Part shown: positions 23,501 through 35,037 of the stretch, one piece after another
Layout: each line of letters begins with the position of its first letter
Numbering within the stretch: position 1 is the first letter of the stretch
DNA from: Lucifuga dentata
Taxonomy: Eukaryota > Chordata > Actinopteri > Ophidiiformes > Bythitidae
Direction of reading: 5' to 3'
Length of the DNA: 64,000 nucleotides
Assembly: GCA_014773175.1 (NCBI GenBank)
Contig: VXCM01002110.1
Location: 19,464-83,463, forward strand
Program-made: the position numbers and the translations under genes
Notes under the pieces: generated by a model
Told to the model about the DNA's origin: nothing
Database searches by the model: none
The model's input: only the letters and a program-made list of their open reading frames with translations

Positions 23501-26500
23501 GCTCATCAGCTTGCAGACTTTCTGTCTTCTCTCCAAGTTCCTTAGTTAGCTTAGCACATTCCTGACGCAGCTTGGCCAGCTCCGCATTTTGTCTGAGGAT
23601 GGAGGGTAAAGAGAGAAAGAGACACAGAGTTAGGACACATGTCTCGCATGAACACGGGCTGACCTCAAGACTGCTGCAAATTTGGATACTATCAAAACTC
23701 CAAACATACTTTTGAGTTTGTACGGACACACACTGTACTTCAATGTTGAAAATGGGTAAAATACATGGAATTATAGCTTGTTATAGATCTGCTACTCGCT
23801 GGTTCTTTGTATTACAGGGAAACACTCACTTGCTCTCAGCCTGACTTGTGGCCTGGTTGAGGGCATCACGGAGGATGGAGTTCTCCTGCTGGAGACGGGC
23901 CAGCTGGGCATTGGGGCCTTTTTCCAGCTGGTCCTGCAGACTCAGGATCTAGCAGAATATTTTTTAAATGTAAACATGTAAAGGATCACTTTTCATTTCC
24001 AATCAGAACCCGTAATTCGTGAGCACAAGAAAAGAAAAGTGCAAACCCCAAATCATACAAATCTAAATTACACATTGAGAAATCCTAATAATCATGAACT
24101 AACCTTTGCGTTGAGCCTCTGGGTCTGGGCCAAGTGGTCCTCATAGCTTGCTTGCATGCGAGCTTGCAGAGCAATCATTTCTTGCTCCTTCTTGCTCAGC
24201 TGGGAACTCAGCTTTGTCTCTATGTTGGCCACCTTGGATTTCTCAGCAGACAGCTCCTGATAAACAGACAATACGTTCGGATAGTGAGATGAGATTTTTA
24301 GATTGTTTTTAGCAAAGAGTCAATTCAGACAGTGACTAGTTATCCTCTTACTGGGGGCAGACAAGTGATCATCGCTCATTTCTACATATAGAACTCGCTC
24401 CAGCAGTTAGCAAGGGCTGTAAAAATTGTAATCACAAGAGCATTTTGTTGCTGACGTTATCATGTTTCCCCTAATTCTACATAATGCCTTGATGAGCTTT
24501 TTTTCTGATTTTCACATCGTGACTTTCCTAAGCCTAATCCTGACTCTGACCTTGGTAAGTTCTCTCAGTCGGTTCTTGGCTGCAGAAGCGTCCTCTTGTT
24601 CAGCCGCCAGTTGTTTCTCCCTTTCATCCAGTTGTTTCTTCAGCATTACCACTGGGTCTCCTTTCTGAGTGGCCTGGAGACATACAGACCAAAACAAAGG
24701 AGACACAGTGGATCAAACACCCCCTTCTCGCATTCGGCGGGCCATGATGTGCCTGCAGATTTCAGCTGGTGCGTTACGTACCGTGTGCCAGGTGTCCTGA
24801 ATGATGCTGACCTTCTCTGATAGGATCTCGATGAGTTTCTGAGCTTCTCCCTCACTAAACGCTATGCTGCTGATTGTGGAGACCAGAGCCTTGTAGGGTA
24901 GGTACAGCGGGGCATCGGCAGAATCCACCGCTGCTGCTTAGGAGGCAAACACGAAACACTTTAATAAACACAAACGCGTGCAAAGGCCAGACATTTTGAA
25001 GGCCTCGTGGGGCTGTCATAATCAAGCCCGGGTTCCAACACAATAGAACACAGACAAGGTTGCAACTTCTCCTTTGGGTCCACAGTCATGGGAAGCATCA
25101 GATGGCAGGACGACGGGGCCCTGTGGCACCAGGCAGAGACAAGCCTCAGGCAGCAGGGAACTCCACCACCCCTCCCTCCCCATTGTCAGGGCACTGAGAG
25201 CCTTTGTCAGCTAGCAAAATAGGGCAGCGGTGTTTGGACAAGCTGGTGTGCTCTGTGCCCTCCAAAGCCAAGCTCCAGACAAGACTAACTGCTGGCACTG
25301 GCACGACTTCCCATGGATATGTGGTCAGAGGTTCACCAGTACTGACAAAGTATTACTGCCTCTAAAGACTCAGACTGTGTGTTTATAATGCTCCCACTCC
25401 CAATTTTATGGCAAATATAATCCCATAATTTTAACAGTCTTTTTGGTTTAACTATAATATCAACAGAACCCACTGAATTCTGATCAAGTGGATTCTGGGT
25501 AATTGCATATCTTCACAATACCGCTTCACACACGCAGCACTCATTTATTATTTACAACACTCATTTTAATTGAATTTATTAGATTTATTTTGCAGGATTG
25601 AAAACATGTTCCAGTTTATGAGTTTATTCTTCATTTGATTTATATTGCGGTTTGGTAAATGCAACTCTTTCGCAATTCTCAAAGCAATCAGGATAGAATG
25701 TGGGCATGTCAGATGCTTGCTGTTTAAACATTTACCTGACTACCCAACTCCTAAAAGAAAAAGAAGAGTGACAGTAAGAGAGAGAGAGTACATGCAAGAG
25801 AAATGAAACTGAAACGCAACTTTACTTGTGTGATGTGTAGTAATTCTTTGTAATTCTAGTTGCTGTGTGCAGTGAAAACATTAACCTTTGACAGCTGTTA
25901 CGTACTGTTGAAATTAATCAACCATGGTCAAACACGTGTTGGACATATACATAGATATATATATATATCTCCTATATGAAAGAGGAGAGGGGCTTGCAGC
26001 ATTCTGGATGCATGCCAACACTGGTAACCATTACCAAAAATAATAAGATAAAATGATAAAATAGGTGCTTACCAGGCTCATTTTTTTTCTTGGATTTCTT
26101 CTTAGGCTCCTGTGCTTTTGCTGCAACAGTGGCGGTCTGCTGAGATCCCACCGGGGGCACCGCCATCACCGGGACATCCTTAGTGACAGACTCCAGCACA
26201 GGGGCAGACTTGGATGGAGCTGGTGAAGACTTCGCCTGGGCTGCAGCAGACTTGGCGGGAGCTGTTTTGTCTGGGACAGGGGCCGACTTGGTTGGGGCAG
26301 GGGCAGCCTTGGCTGAGGCAGCTTTGGCTGGGGCAGTCTTGGCTGGGGTGGGGGCAGACTGCGGGGTAGGTTCTTTGGCTGGAGCAGGTGCAGAGGCCAC
26401 GGTTGGTGCTGTGACTGGGGAAGATTTGACCGGTGCCAGGGCAGACACAAGTGGAGCTGATTGGGTAGAGGCCGGCTCCACCTTAGCCACCTTTTTCTTC

Positions 26501-26982
26501 TTTTTGTCTTTAGGTGAGGGTGCAGGGGAGGGTTCAGCAACAAGAGGGCTTGGAGCAGCAACAGCTTTAGTTTGGGTGTCAGGTTTGGTTGCATTTGGTT
26601 TAAGCTCGGGAGCAGGGACAGGAGCAGAGACGGGTTCAGGCGCTGGTTCAGGCACAGGTTCTGGGGCAGCAGCTACAGCTGGGGCAGAAGCAGGTTCAAT
26701 GATGAGGTCCGCAGAAGAGGCCTCAGGCTCTGGGATCTTTCCATTGGGTTTTTCTTCCTTCTTCTTTCCTCGGTTCTTCTTCTCTGACGCCTTCTCCTTC
26801 TTCTTTTTCTCCGAGCGAGCTTGCTGCACCTTTCCTAACTCTTGTCGTTGCTTGGCCAGCGCCTCCTCATAAGAGGTCTCCTTCATGGAGAAGGTGGAGA
26901 CCAGAGCAATCCCAATGGCAGAGATCACCATGAAACCACCAAACACCATCATCCCAAGAGTCTGGGTGTCATAGATATCCAT
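14553..26982 (-). CDS. rrbp1: Ribosome-binding protein 1 (p180), short-repeat form
   Basis: Rough-ER membrane protein that links ribosomes and microtubules to the ER. 26 coding exons on the minus strand, in gene order: 26982-26073, 24936-24782, 24673-24551, 24256-24104, 23948-23830, 23592-23439, 21612-21474, 21269-21091, 20998-20964, 20877-20802, 20666-20629, 20515-20434, 20321-20284, 20190-20112, 20029-19940, 19852-19760, 19073-18984, 18431-18339, 18200-18129, 18029-17934, 16976-16893, 16651-16574, 15902-15819, 15708-15610, 14826-14683, 14591-14553. Phases all join; about 1,113 residues. The start MDIYDTQTLG with a membrane helix (residues about 8-29) then SMKETSYEEAL is diagnostic of RRBP1, as is the end KEGTSV. 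Exon 1 then carries a Lys-rich stretch and an Ala/Pro/Lys/Ser-rich region where mammals have decapeptide repeats. The rest is coiled coil (ATQKGDP, LYLPYK, EILSEK blocks conserved). Three TTAA elements lie in its introns. An upstream in-frame TTG is not used; ATG at 26982 is conserved. Confidence 0.96.
14880..14923. repeat. Poly-T run with single N
   Basis: About 35 T interrupted by N at 14904, in an rrbp1 intron. Probably an unresolved homopolymer. Confidence 0.9.
15224..15358. other. Assembly join: duplicated segment around single N
   Basis: 15224-15290 is repeated at 15292-15358 with one N at 15291. It falls in an rrbp1 intron and does not hit an exon. Confidence 0.85.
17032..17592 (+). 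repeat. TTAA element, copy F (complete)
   Basis: TTAA at 17028-17031 and 17593-17596; 561 bp with inverted termini, in an rrbp1 intron. Confidence 0.9.
19172..19741 (-). repeat. TTAA element, copy G (complete, reversed)
   Basis: TTAA at 19168-19171 and 19742-19745 flank 570 bp starting GGGACCATACC. Internal order is reversed relative to copies F and H in the same gene. The right end lies only 18 bases from the rrbp1 exon edge at 19760, in the intron downstream of that exon in gene order. Confidence 0.88.
21708..22372 (+). repeat. TTAA element, copy H (with assembly duplication)
   Basis: TTAA at 21704-21707; right end CAGTCCT followed by TTTC (mutated). The first ~62 bases are repeated either side of an N at 21771, inflating the length to 665 bp. 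Confidence 0.85.
25736..25750 (-). other. Candidate 15-nt microexon in rrbp1 intron
   Basis: On the gene strand a strong pyrimidine tract and TTTTAG precede 15 bases that are followed by GTAAAT. Spliced between the flanking exons it would bring a TAG into frame. It may be a decoy or a rarely used nonsense exon; it is not part of the coding model given here. Confidence 0.3.
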
Positions 26983-27000
26983 TGTTAATGCCAACTAAGC

Positions 27001-29820
27001 TGAAAAGGAGAGAGAGAGAATGGTTGAAGTGTCAACACAAGTTAAAGAGTATAAAAGTTTGCTTTTATACTGGCTGTGCCTCAGATTGACTTCTGGTTTT
27101 TGGTTTACATAATCAACATTTTTTTTCCTTCAAAGGAACATTTTACTGTAGACTAATATATACAGTACCTCTGAGAGTAAGGAATTACTATGAGAGGGGG
27201 AATCGGAATCACACATATATGAATTCCACTAAAAAAAACCTCACTTCCCCTGTAGTTATTGCAATGTTTCTCAAGATAAAGAAAATCGCAAACATTAATC
27301 TTAAGAGGAATTTATTTCAAGGAGTAATTTCAACAGTATTAGTATGATTCCTGCCTCAGCAAAATAAAAAATCCCTTCTTATGTTTGCCTCTGTTATAAC
27401 AGACCTGTAGATATGATTTTATTTACTCCTGCTTTGAGGGCAAAAGTCTTTCAGTTCACTTACATAGCCTGAAGATGTCACTGTTATTCAGTTACTTCTA
27501 CCTTGTGTCTGCCTAATATAAAACTAAATAAATCTTGACAGTATACTGTCTGTCAAACCAAAACTTATCAAAACTCAGGTGGCATGTTGCCTTTATCCCT
27601 TGAGGAAAAGAGATGTATAATTTGATACATCACAAACTAACCCTCATAATTAACTTAGTAAATCTCACGCAGACAGTTTGATTCCAAAGTGCAGCACTAG
27701 ACATTCTGAATAAACACAAGCACAAGGATTAATTAATCAATTAAAAAAGTAAATATGAAAAACTATGATTACCATTACCAGTGTGTTTTTTAATTTAGAT
27801 TTCTAATCATTCTGAAAATTATAAAGTATGGGCTGATATTTATGCTACAACCATTTGCGAGATTGCTATGCATCATCTACATTCATAAGAGGAGAAATCT
27901 CCTTTTCCCTGGGACACTGGCCACAGTGGCAGGTGGAGTCCAGAGTCTTTTTCCCCATATGGAACCTCAACGCTCAAGGCAGTGGTTTTTGACATTCACA
28001 CTCCCAAACAAGAAAAAAAAAAATTCAATGTCAAGTCTGTTCACACATTACATAACCGTCTCGAGCAGATTAGGGTTTTTTTTTCCCCCTCTACTCTCAA
28101 ATGCAGGAGCACTACTGCAGAAGAGTGGAAAGTAAAATAAAAAATAAAGGCCAATGAAGAAGAGCATTCTCAGTTCTCGCAAGTAACTTAAATTTTTAAA
28201 ACTTAGACCCAAACAATCTACTGATCTTTTTCAATATTAATTAGATATGATTAATATTAATTGTGATGCTTTGCTTATTTTACATAATAAGTGCAGTGTC
28301 CAAAAGTCTTGAATTAAACAATAGGAATAATGTCTTTAGATCTAATTTAATTCCCACTTGCTTTTGATTTTGTAACTTTACTTTTTATAGATTTTATGCA
28401 GTAAGAAGTTGGTGTGAATGAGACTACTAGTTGAGGGAGATTTAATGTTTTTTGTTGTTATAGTTTTTATTTTACCAGCCAGAGTTACCAGCATTTGGCT
28501 GGTGGTTAGTGTTAAATTCCCTTCCCTGTAACTACTTCTATAGGCTCTTAAAGGTACGCTTGTCACAAACCAGAATGTTTAGCCTGCAGGGGAGAAAAGT
28601 GGGCTGAGAGCAGAAAAAGAAAAGAAAAAAAAAACCCTGAAATATCCCACTTTTCTTCTGACTAAAAGAAATATACCATGTCCTTGTTAATATTATGGAT
28701 TGGGGGAAAAAAGCTTTTCAAACTTTTAAAAGAAATAAAGAAATCAAAAAGGCTGCAATGTAGTAGAGTAGTAGTAGTAACAGTAGTAGTAGTAGTAGTA
28801 ATATAAAATAGTTATGGCAAACTGCTGAGCTACTTCAGTACAATCCAAACAGTCTGGAGACTGTTCATTACAGTCTGTGGAGTTAGAAAGGAAAGAGTTT
28901 GTCCTGCCTCCTTATCTGTGATGTCACACTTAAGTGAATCTTCACTGAATAAACTGAAAAAAGATCATTCTATAAGTTCCAAGTCCCGATGAGTTTCTAG
29001 AGATGAAAGTGCATCTCTATATCTGTATGAGATAAAAACCCATATATGATAAAGCTCACTAAAGTATAAAGGTTAAAAAAAAAAAAAATCCTACAAGTCG
29101 ATAAAGCCAGGCTTTTATTCATGAGCAATGGAATACCTAGAGGGGCTGCATTAGAACACAAAGTACAAATCTTGGTCTAGCTCAGTAAAACTTTAATAAG
29201 CCATGCAAATAAAATGTACAAGTGCATGTTTTATTTCCCTTTAAGTCAATGCATATTTGGTTTTAATTTTCATTTGGTTTTACACAGCGATAGAGTGAGA
29301 TTTTTTTTGTTTGTTTTTACTTTAAAAAATATATAAATCGCTAATCACTGACTGCCACCAACTTCAAAAAAGTGTATTTAGTATCTATGATGATACTAAT
29401 GTAATATAAAAGAAGAGCTTGTACACGTTGGAAAAAAATACCTGAAACATTAGAAAACATTAATCCATTCAAATGGGCCTATTAACACACACAATTTATG
29501 TAATCACCTTTTTTATGTGACATTAATTTAATTTTTACTTGCAAGCCAGCGGTGTAGGCAAAACTATGAATCAATGAACTTAGCTAGCATCCTGCACATT
29601 TTACAACAAAATGTCGATTGACGTCACAAAATGCAAAAGAAAAGCTATTATAAAAATAAAGACTAAATTGACAGTAATGGAGGAAAAGGAAAACTGCTTT
29701 AGTGCACTTTAATTCACTGTCCCATTTGTACTGTTAGTTAGCGGTGGAGTTAACAGCAGAAAGCTGTCCTGAAGCTAGCTAACGCTGAATAAAAAAAAAA
29801 AATCCAACATTCTCACTTAC
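27001..29820 (-). other. rrbp1 intron 1 (no gene seen)
   Basis: AT-rich sequence with short simple repeats, such as a (TAG)n tract near 28767-28800. I see no exon, RNA gene or recognisable mobile element. Confidence 0.5.
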
Positions 29821-29935
29821 CTTTGTGGTGATGTAGCTACGACTGTTTGTTTGTTCAAATGGAATGAAGAGAGCGGAAAAAGCTTGGAGCTACAGATGAA
29901 TTTACTTGTGCAGCTGCTTGTTAATCAAGCTATCT
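29821..29935 (-). other. rrbp1: rrbp1 non-coding first exon (approximate)
   Basis: On the gene strand, a 5' leader ends CACCACAAAG and is followed by a consensus donor GTAAGTGAGA at 29820. The acceptor just before the coding exon (CTTTTCAG ending at 27000) gives a 2.8-kb first intron. The 5' edge is a guess; the boundary at 29821 is well supported. Confidence 0.6.
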
Positions 29936-30059
29936 AGCTAAGTTGCTTTTCTCCACAGCTCTTCCCCCCTCGTAGCAGAATCCGTGCTCTGTATGAAGTC
30001 GTGGCACTTCGAGCTGGCTAGACGTGCTGGCCCCATGCCCCACATAACGACCATTAATC

Positions 30060-30130
30060 CAGCTGGCTCCTGATTGGCTGGAATATGCGTAACCCGGAAA
30101 TGGGCATGCTGGGAGTTGTATTCTTCTCAC
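30060..30130 (-). promoter_or_regulatory. rrbp1 promoter: CCAAT box and ZNF143-type site
   Basis: On the gene strand TACAACTCCCAGCATGCCC (about 30106-30122) closely matches the ZNF143/Staf (SBS) consensus ACTACAATTCCCAGCATGC. Next to it lie an ETS-like CCGGAAAT (plus strand) and a CCAAT box (gene strand CCAATCAGG, about 30070-30078). All are 130-190 bases upstream of the first exon, a normal layout for a TATA-less housekeeping promoter. Confidence 0.6.
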
Positions 30131-30896
30131 TGAAAACACGTCAGACATATGACAAGGAGAGACTTAACACAAAGGATAGTTTGTTGAGCTCTAAAGAAAG
30201 TACACTTACTTTAAAAAAAAAAAAATGCTGAAAATGCCTACTGTTGTTGTGTAACCTGAAGGGAGGTTCCTTGAATAATTCTGCTGTGTGAAACTTTATA
30301 TTTGCTTACTTAACAACAGATGGGTGACAAATTGTAGAAAAACTAGAAGAAATGAGTGCAGATGCTTCCAGACAGGGGTACTGCATGTATGGATGGGTGA
30401 CTGAGCCCAGGAGGCCAAGAGCTCAGGGGGCCCTAAACCAGAGCCTGATGCACAGTGATGCTGTTGATGATGATGATTCCTTCACATTTATTGAGAAAGT
30501 TCAGACAGAAGGCACAGAAGGATAGGGGCAGTGGTATGGAAGGCATCTGTGATCAGGGTCCCATCATGTCATAACCTGTCTATAACTGCATGATACAAAG
30601 GCACTAGAATGCCCACCGAGGTAGAACAAGCCTAGACAAATTTTCTATTCTAATAATATTTTTTAATTGATTCCTCACTTCTGTGGTGAACATTTTCCTC
30701 TGCACTTGACCTATCCTAAACACGAGGAAAGGGAAAATATGGGAAGTGCAAACAGAATGGACCATGGGTGACACAGGGCTTTAAAACCACCACAACCTTC
30801 TTGTTGTGAGGCAGTGCTCAACACTGCTTCAGTTACTTTTCAAGGCGGTGACAGATTTTATTTTATTTTTAAATGTTCTCAAAGTGTTCAGAAATC

Positions 30897-30965
<69 letters not shown>
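30897..30965. repeat. (ATCT)n microsatellite
   Basis: About 17 perfect tandem ATCT units. Confidence 0.97.
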
Positions 30966-31068
30966 AAGAATCGCAGATATCCCTGTGTATATGTATACAT
31001 ACGTATATTTATCTATGATTAAAAATAAAAATATATTGGATAAAATAACTTCATAATGACAACAAATA

Positions 31069-31237
31069 CAGGATGTCCCAAAAAAAAAAAAAAATGTNAG
31101 TAATGGCAGAAGCAAGACTAAGCAAAAGATTCTACACTTGTCTTCTTTAACTTGGATTATAAAATCTAGTCATATCTTAATAAAAATTGTATTTATAATC
31201 ATTCAGAGTGTGTATACATTTTTTTTGGGACACCCTG
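31069..31237. mobile_element. 169-bp TA-flanked MITE
   Basis: Left end CAGGATGTCCCAAAAAAAA and right end TTTTTTTTGGGACACCCTG are inverted repeats of each other with one or two mismatches. Each is bordered by TA (31067-31068 and 31238-31239). Size and TA duplication fit a non-autonomous Tc1/mariner-type element. One N at 31098. Confidence 0.75.
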
Positions 31238-32389
31238 TATGTCACTGAAACTGATACTGAAAATGGCAGAAGTAAATGGAGATACTCATTATTAGCTCAA
31301 AGCTCATAAACATGTACATTTAACATTAAAGTGATTGCTTGATGCTCAGTTTCCCAATGATTAAGTCAAGGATAATGTAAACAGGTCATTATTGCATTAT
31401 TATCATTATTATAAAAAGAGTTCCAACAAAATGTTTAAGTGCTAATACTCAACTTTAACCTAAGCTTAATGCAGGACCTTTACTTTAATTGACTATTTTC
31501 TATTATGGCATATTATTTTTACCTAAATAAAAATGTGAGTGTGGACTATAGCCACAGTATGAGGATTATATTATAGAGTAGGCCTTTCAAACAACAGGCC
31601 TTGTCAGTAGAGACACATGTTCAACTTTTGTAAAAGCCACATACAAGTGACAGGATAACATTGTTAGCTGTTTAGAATAGCTTATTTACTACGCCTTCCT
31701 TTCTCTTAGAACAAAACACAAGCATAGAGAGATCATAATGATGTATGTACCTGGATCATTATGCACTTATTAAAACTGAGAAAAGCAAACTGGCATTTAA
31801 ATGTGTAGCTCTGCAGGTATACAGCACATAGTGTGACCTGTGTGTGTGCCCACAGCAGTGCTGATCAGTCATTCAGAACCTGTTTTTATAGGCACTCCTT
31901 AATGTTAACTCTCCTCAAAGTGCTTAATGAAAAAGATTTAAGAAGTGGAGCCATTTGATGCTTGAGTTCAGTCACAGGTTATTCTCATGTCCTCTAAGTA
32001 TGTCCTTTTGACATGACAGTATTCCGTTTACATTGTCTTTATACAATTCCAATCTACCCATTCCAATAATCAAATATACCATATGCTGTGGTCTGCACAA
32101 CCAAGAATAGTTTGGTGCTGCTCTACCAAATAACCAACATTAAAAACATATGGTTGGTTCCAGCTGCCACATGCAGCCCAACAACTTCAGTGAGTGTTTG
32201 CATAGATTGTACAATTCTTTGGAACTCTGCTGGAGGAACCATTATTCTAAAAGATAATCCCTCATTTGCTGTTTTGAGGAAGGTGATGAAATCTAGACAG
32301 TCAGTCCAAAAGCTCCCGTAAGTGTTCTCTTTGTTTGATGTCTGGTGACTATAAAAGCCACAGCATATGATTTACATCATTTTCATACT

Positions 32390-32720
32390 CATCAAACCAT
32401 TCAGAGACCCTTCATGCCCTATGGATGGGGGCATTGTCATCCTGAAAGAGACCCTCTCATCAGGGCAGGGGATAAGTTGAGCCAAACCATGCCAGTAAAA
32501 TGTGCCCCCACAGCATAACAGAGCCACACAATTTAGAGTTCAGCAATGCAAAAACCATAGGCTCTGGTCTACAGATATGCTGATATGATCAGATGAGTCA
32601 TCCTTCGCCACAGAGTGCACGTGTGGCATCCACTGTACACACAACAATATGGCCCTGAAGGCTTGAGCCCCTGAAATGAGGTGGTCTGGTAACATTGTAC
32701 TGGCATGATTTGGGTCCACT
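32390..32720 (+). repeat. Dispersed repeat, second copy of the 5.12-kb family
   Basis: GGATGGGGGCATTGTCATCCTG, GCCAGTAAAATGTGCCCCCACAGCATAACAGAGCCACACAA and GGCCCTGAAGGCTTG-AGCCCC occur in the same order as the matching blocks near 5.12-5.36 kb. Confidence 0.6.
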
Positions 32721-33840
32721 TTTCCCCTTAGAGGGAGGGTTAACTGCAAATCAGTGCAAAGTTACTCTGCTTGATCATCTATGACAAAACATCTGCATCC
32801 AAATGGGAATGGTTTCTTCCAGGATGACAATGTCCCCATCCATAGAGCATTAATGTAAGTAGTTCCTTTAATTTGTCCTCCAGCTTGTAAGTGTGACTGA
32901 TTGTGTGAGGGAGTGTATTATTACAGTAATTCTGTGCTTATCAACTGTGTTCATTGGTGCCCAAAAACAGCTGCTGGTTGTCTGTGCTACCACATAAATA
33001 ACTGAACCCTTCTGTAGATCAATAATTTATTGTCTATCATACAGCCTATACCCAGTGTTCCTCCTCCTCCTCCTCCTCCTCCTCTGATGAACAGGAACCA
33101 GAGTTTGCTTTAACTCAGTCATGTGTGGCATTTTCACCTTCCTTTCTCATACTGACTCTACATTCTACCTTTAGCAACACTCTCTTACTCTTTCCCAGCT
33201 ACTGAAAGTGAAACAAGCTAAAGTCACTCAATAGCACTCTCATTCCTTTGCTGCTCCTAATAAAAATGCAGATTATTTGTTGTAGGACTAGACTTTCACT
33301 TTTAACATAAAACTCAAGGATATTTCAAGTATTTTTAATATTTTGATGAGATAAAATTATTATTTTGTGAATCTGCATCAATTATCTTTGTTGTGCACTT
33401 TTCTGATTTTGAGGTTTTGTGGCCTTGACATTCTGCAAGGCAGGGCACACTAACCTAATCTGCTGTGTTAATAATGACATTGGCTACAGATGGGAAACTA
33501 TTTTTGACTACAAAAAAGTAAAGCAGCATAATGAATCCTAGAATTTGAAATTAATGTTACTTCCCTAAGTATTAAATTTGCATTATGTGGTCAGACTAAC
33601 CACAAATAACAATTCACAAACTCAAAAAAAAAAGCTTTGTTTGTTACTTTGCAACTGTATGTTTAATACTGATTACTGAAACTGCCAAAGGGCTCGTTCA
33701 CAATGAGTAAGTCAAATTCTTCAGTACCATAAGTCCTGCAGGTCTCCCCTTTAGAGGAAGTGCTCTGTGTAGGGAGACATACATACTTCATATCTCTACT
33801 CCTCTCTGTCACTTATGTGTGCACTTACGACCATATGGAT

Positions 33841-34030
33841 CAAGTCAAGCCAAGTTTATTTGTATAGCCCAGTATCGCATACAGTCTCAAAGGGCTTTAC
33901 AGACCTACACATTAGCAGTTCCTGACCCAGCCCAAGCTCTGTAAGAAAGACGAGGAAAAACTCCCCAAAAACCTTATTATATAAGGAAAATGGGCGAACC
34001 CTCAGGAGAAGCTATTCAAAGAGAGATTTT
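33841..34030 (+). repeat. Common teleost interspersed repeat (SINE/LINE tail type)
   Basis: AAGTTTATTTGTATAGCCCAG...CTCAAAGGGCTTTACAGACCTA...GAGGAAAAACTCCCC...CCTCAGGAG is the ordered motif set of a very common fish repeat. Family name not certain. Confidence 0.6.
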
Positions 34031-34136
34031 ATATAATATATTACAGAATAATATGAACAGCAAATAATCAATGATACAGTGGCAGTTTAGTCAATATGAA
34101 ATCAACGTTATGATGACTAAAACATGAGACACATAG

Positions 34137-34172
34137 AGTGTGTGTGTGTGTGTGTGGGGGGGGNGGGGGGGG
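34137..34172. repeat. (TG)n-(G)n tract with N
   Basis: TG repeats run into a G homopolymer interrupted by N at 34164. Confidence 0.95.
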
Positions 34173-35037
34173 CACACTGCACACCGTGGGAGGGAAGCCA
34201 GCTGGCAGCCAGTTGGATGGACTTCTGGTCACAGCTGAGCTTCACCCCAACACGTCCACATCCAGGATCCACGTGTCCAAAAACAGAGAGAAGTGAATTA
34301 GCAGGATGCGTATGGGAAATGGCAATTAACAAAAGTCATGTGAGAATGGAAAAAGCCTGACAGATAAATGGTGAGCCCAATCCACCTGGCTACACATAAG
34401 CTGGCTTTTCACCATCCCACACCACAGAGACCATGCCTACCATCCTGTATGGATGATCATTATTGAGCTGTGAGACGTGACAGAGTTATTGTTGTTGTTG
34501 GCATGTTATTGTTTGCCTATTTACAGCCCCAACCAGCATGGTAAGGACTCAGAGACATTTTTATTTCATGCTAATGAAATTAAGGGTGTGTGTATGAGTC
34601 TTAATATCATAAATACAGCAAATGGCTGCCGATTTCATTTTTAAAAGTCTATTATAAAAGCTTCCAAAAGCTGCATCCCTGTAGGAATATTACAAAAGTA
34701 GAAATTTCCCTTGGATCTAGAGCCTGCAAGATAGCCAGTACATAAAGCAAATAAAGTTCCATATAGAGGCCTTGTTCTTTGGATCCAGCATGTTGAATGT
34801 CATGCTTCCCAACACTGTTTACACTGACCACAGTTGGCAAACTAATCTGTTTCACTTGTGATGTGGTGTGATCTCATTGGTCCTGGTCTGAGGTTTTGTC
34901 CAATCAGTGAATCAACCAAAGGCCACAGGCCACTGTGGCAGTTTGACTGGTGTTGTCAATATTGACCAATCCATCATGTACAGGTTTATGCAGAACATTC
35001 ACATCCTCATGGCCGTCCTTTTCTGCTTCTTATTTAA

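Noticed and set aside
26166..26594. 142-residue Leu/Pro/Gln-rich frame on the minus strand
   Set aside because: Alternative frame of the same rrbp1 exon; low complexity from the repeated codons.
26183..26872. 229-residue open frame on the plus strand, Gly/Ala/Ser-rich
   Set aside because: Exact antisense shadow of the Ala/Pro/Lys-rich rrbp1 exon; openness follows from codon bias. No homologous domain seen.
27842..28135. 97-residue frame in rrbp1 intron 1
   Set aside because: No recognisable domain, no supporting splice sites, and a poly-A/poly-T rich background.
30897..30965. Regular tandem array considered as CRISPR-like
   Set aside because: Plain ATCT microsatellite without spacers, in a vertebrate genome.
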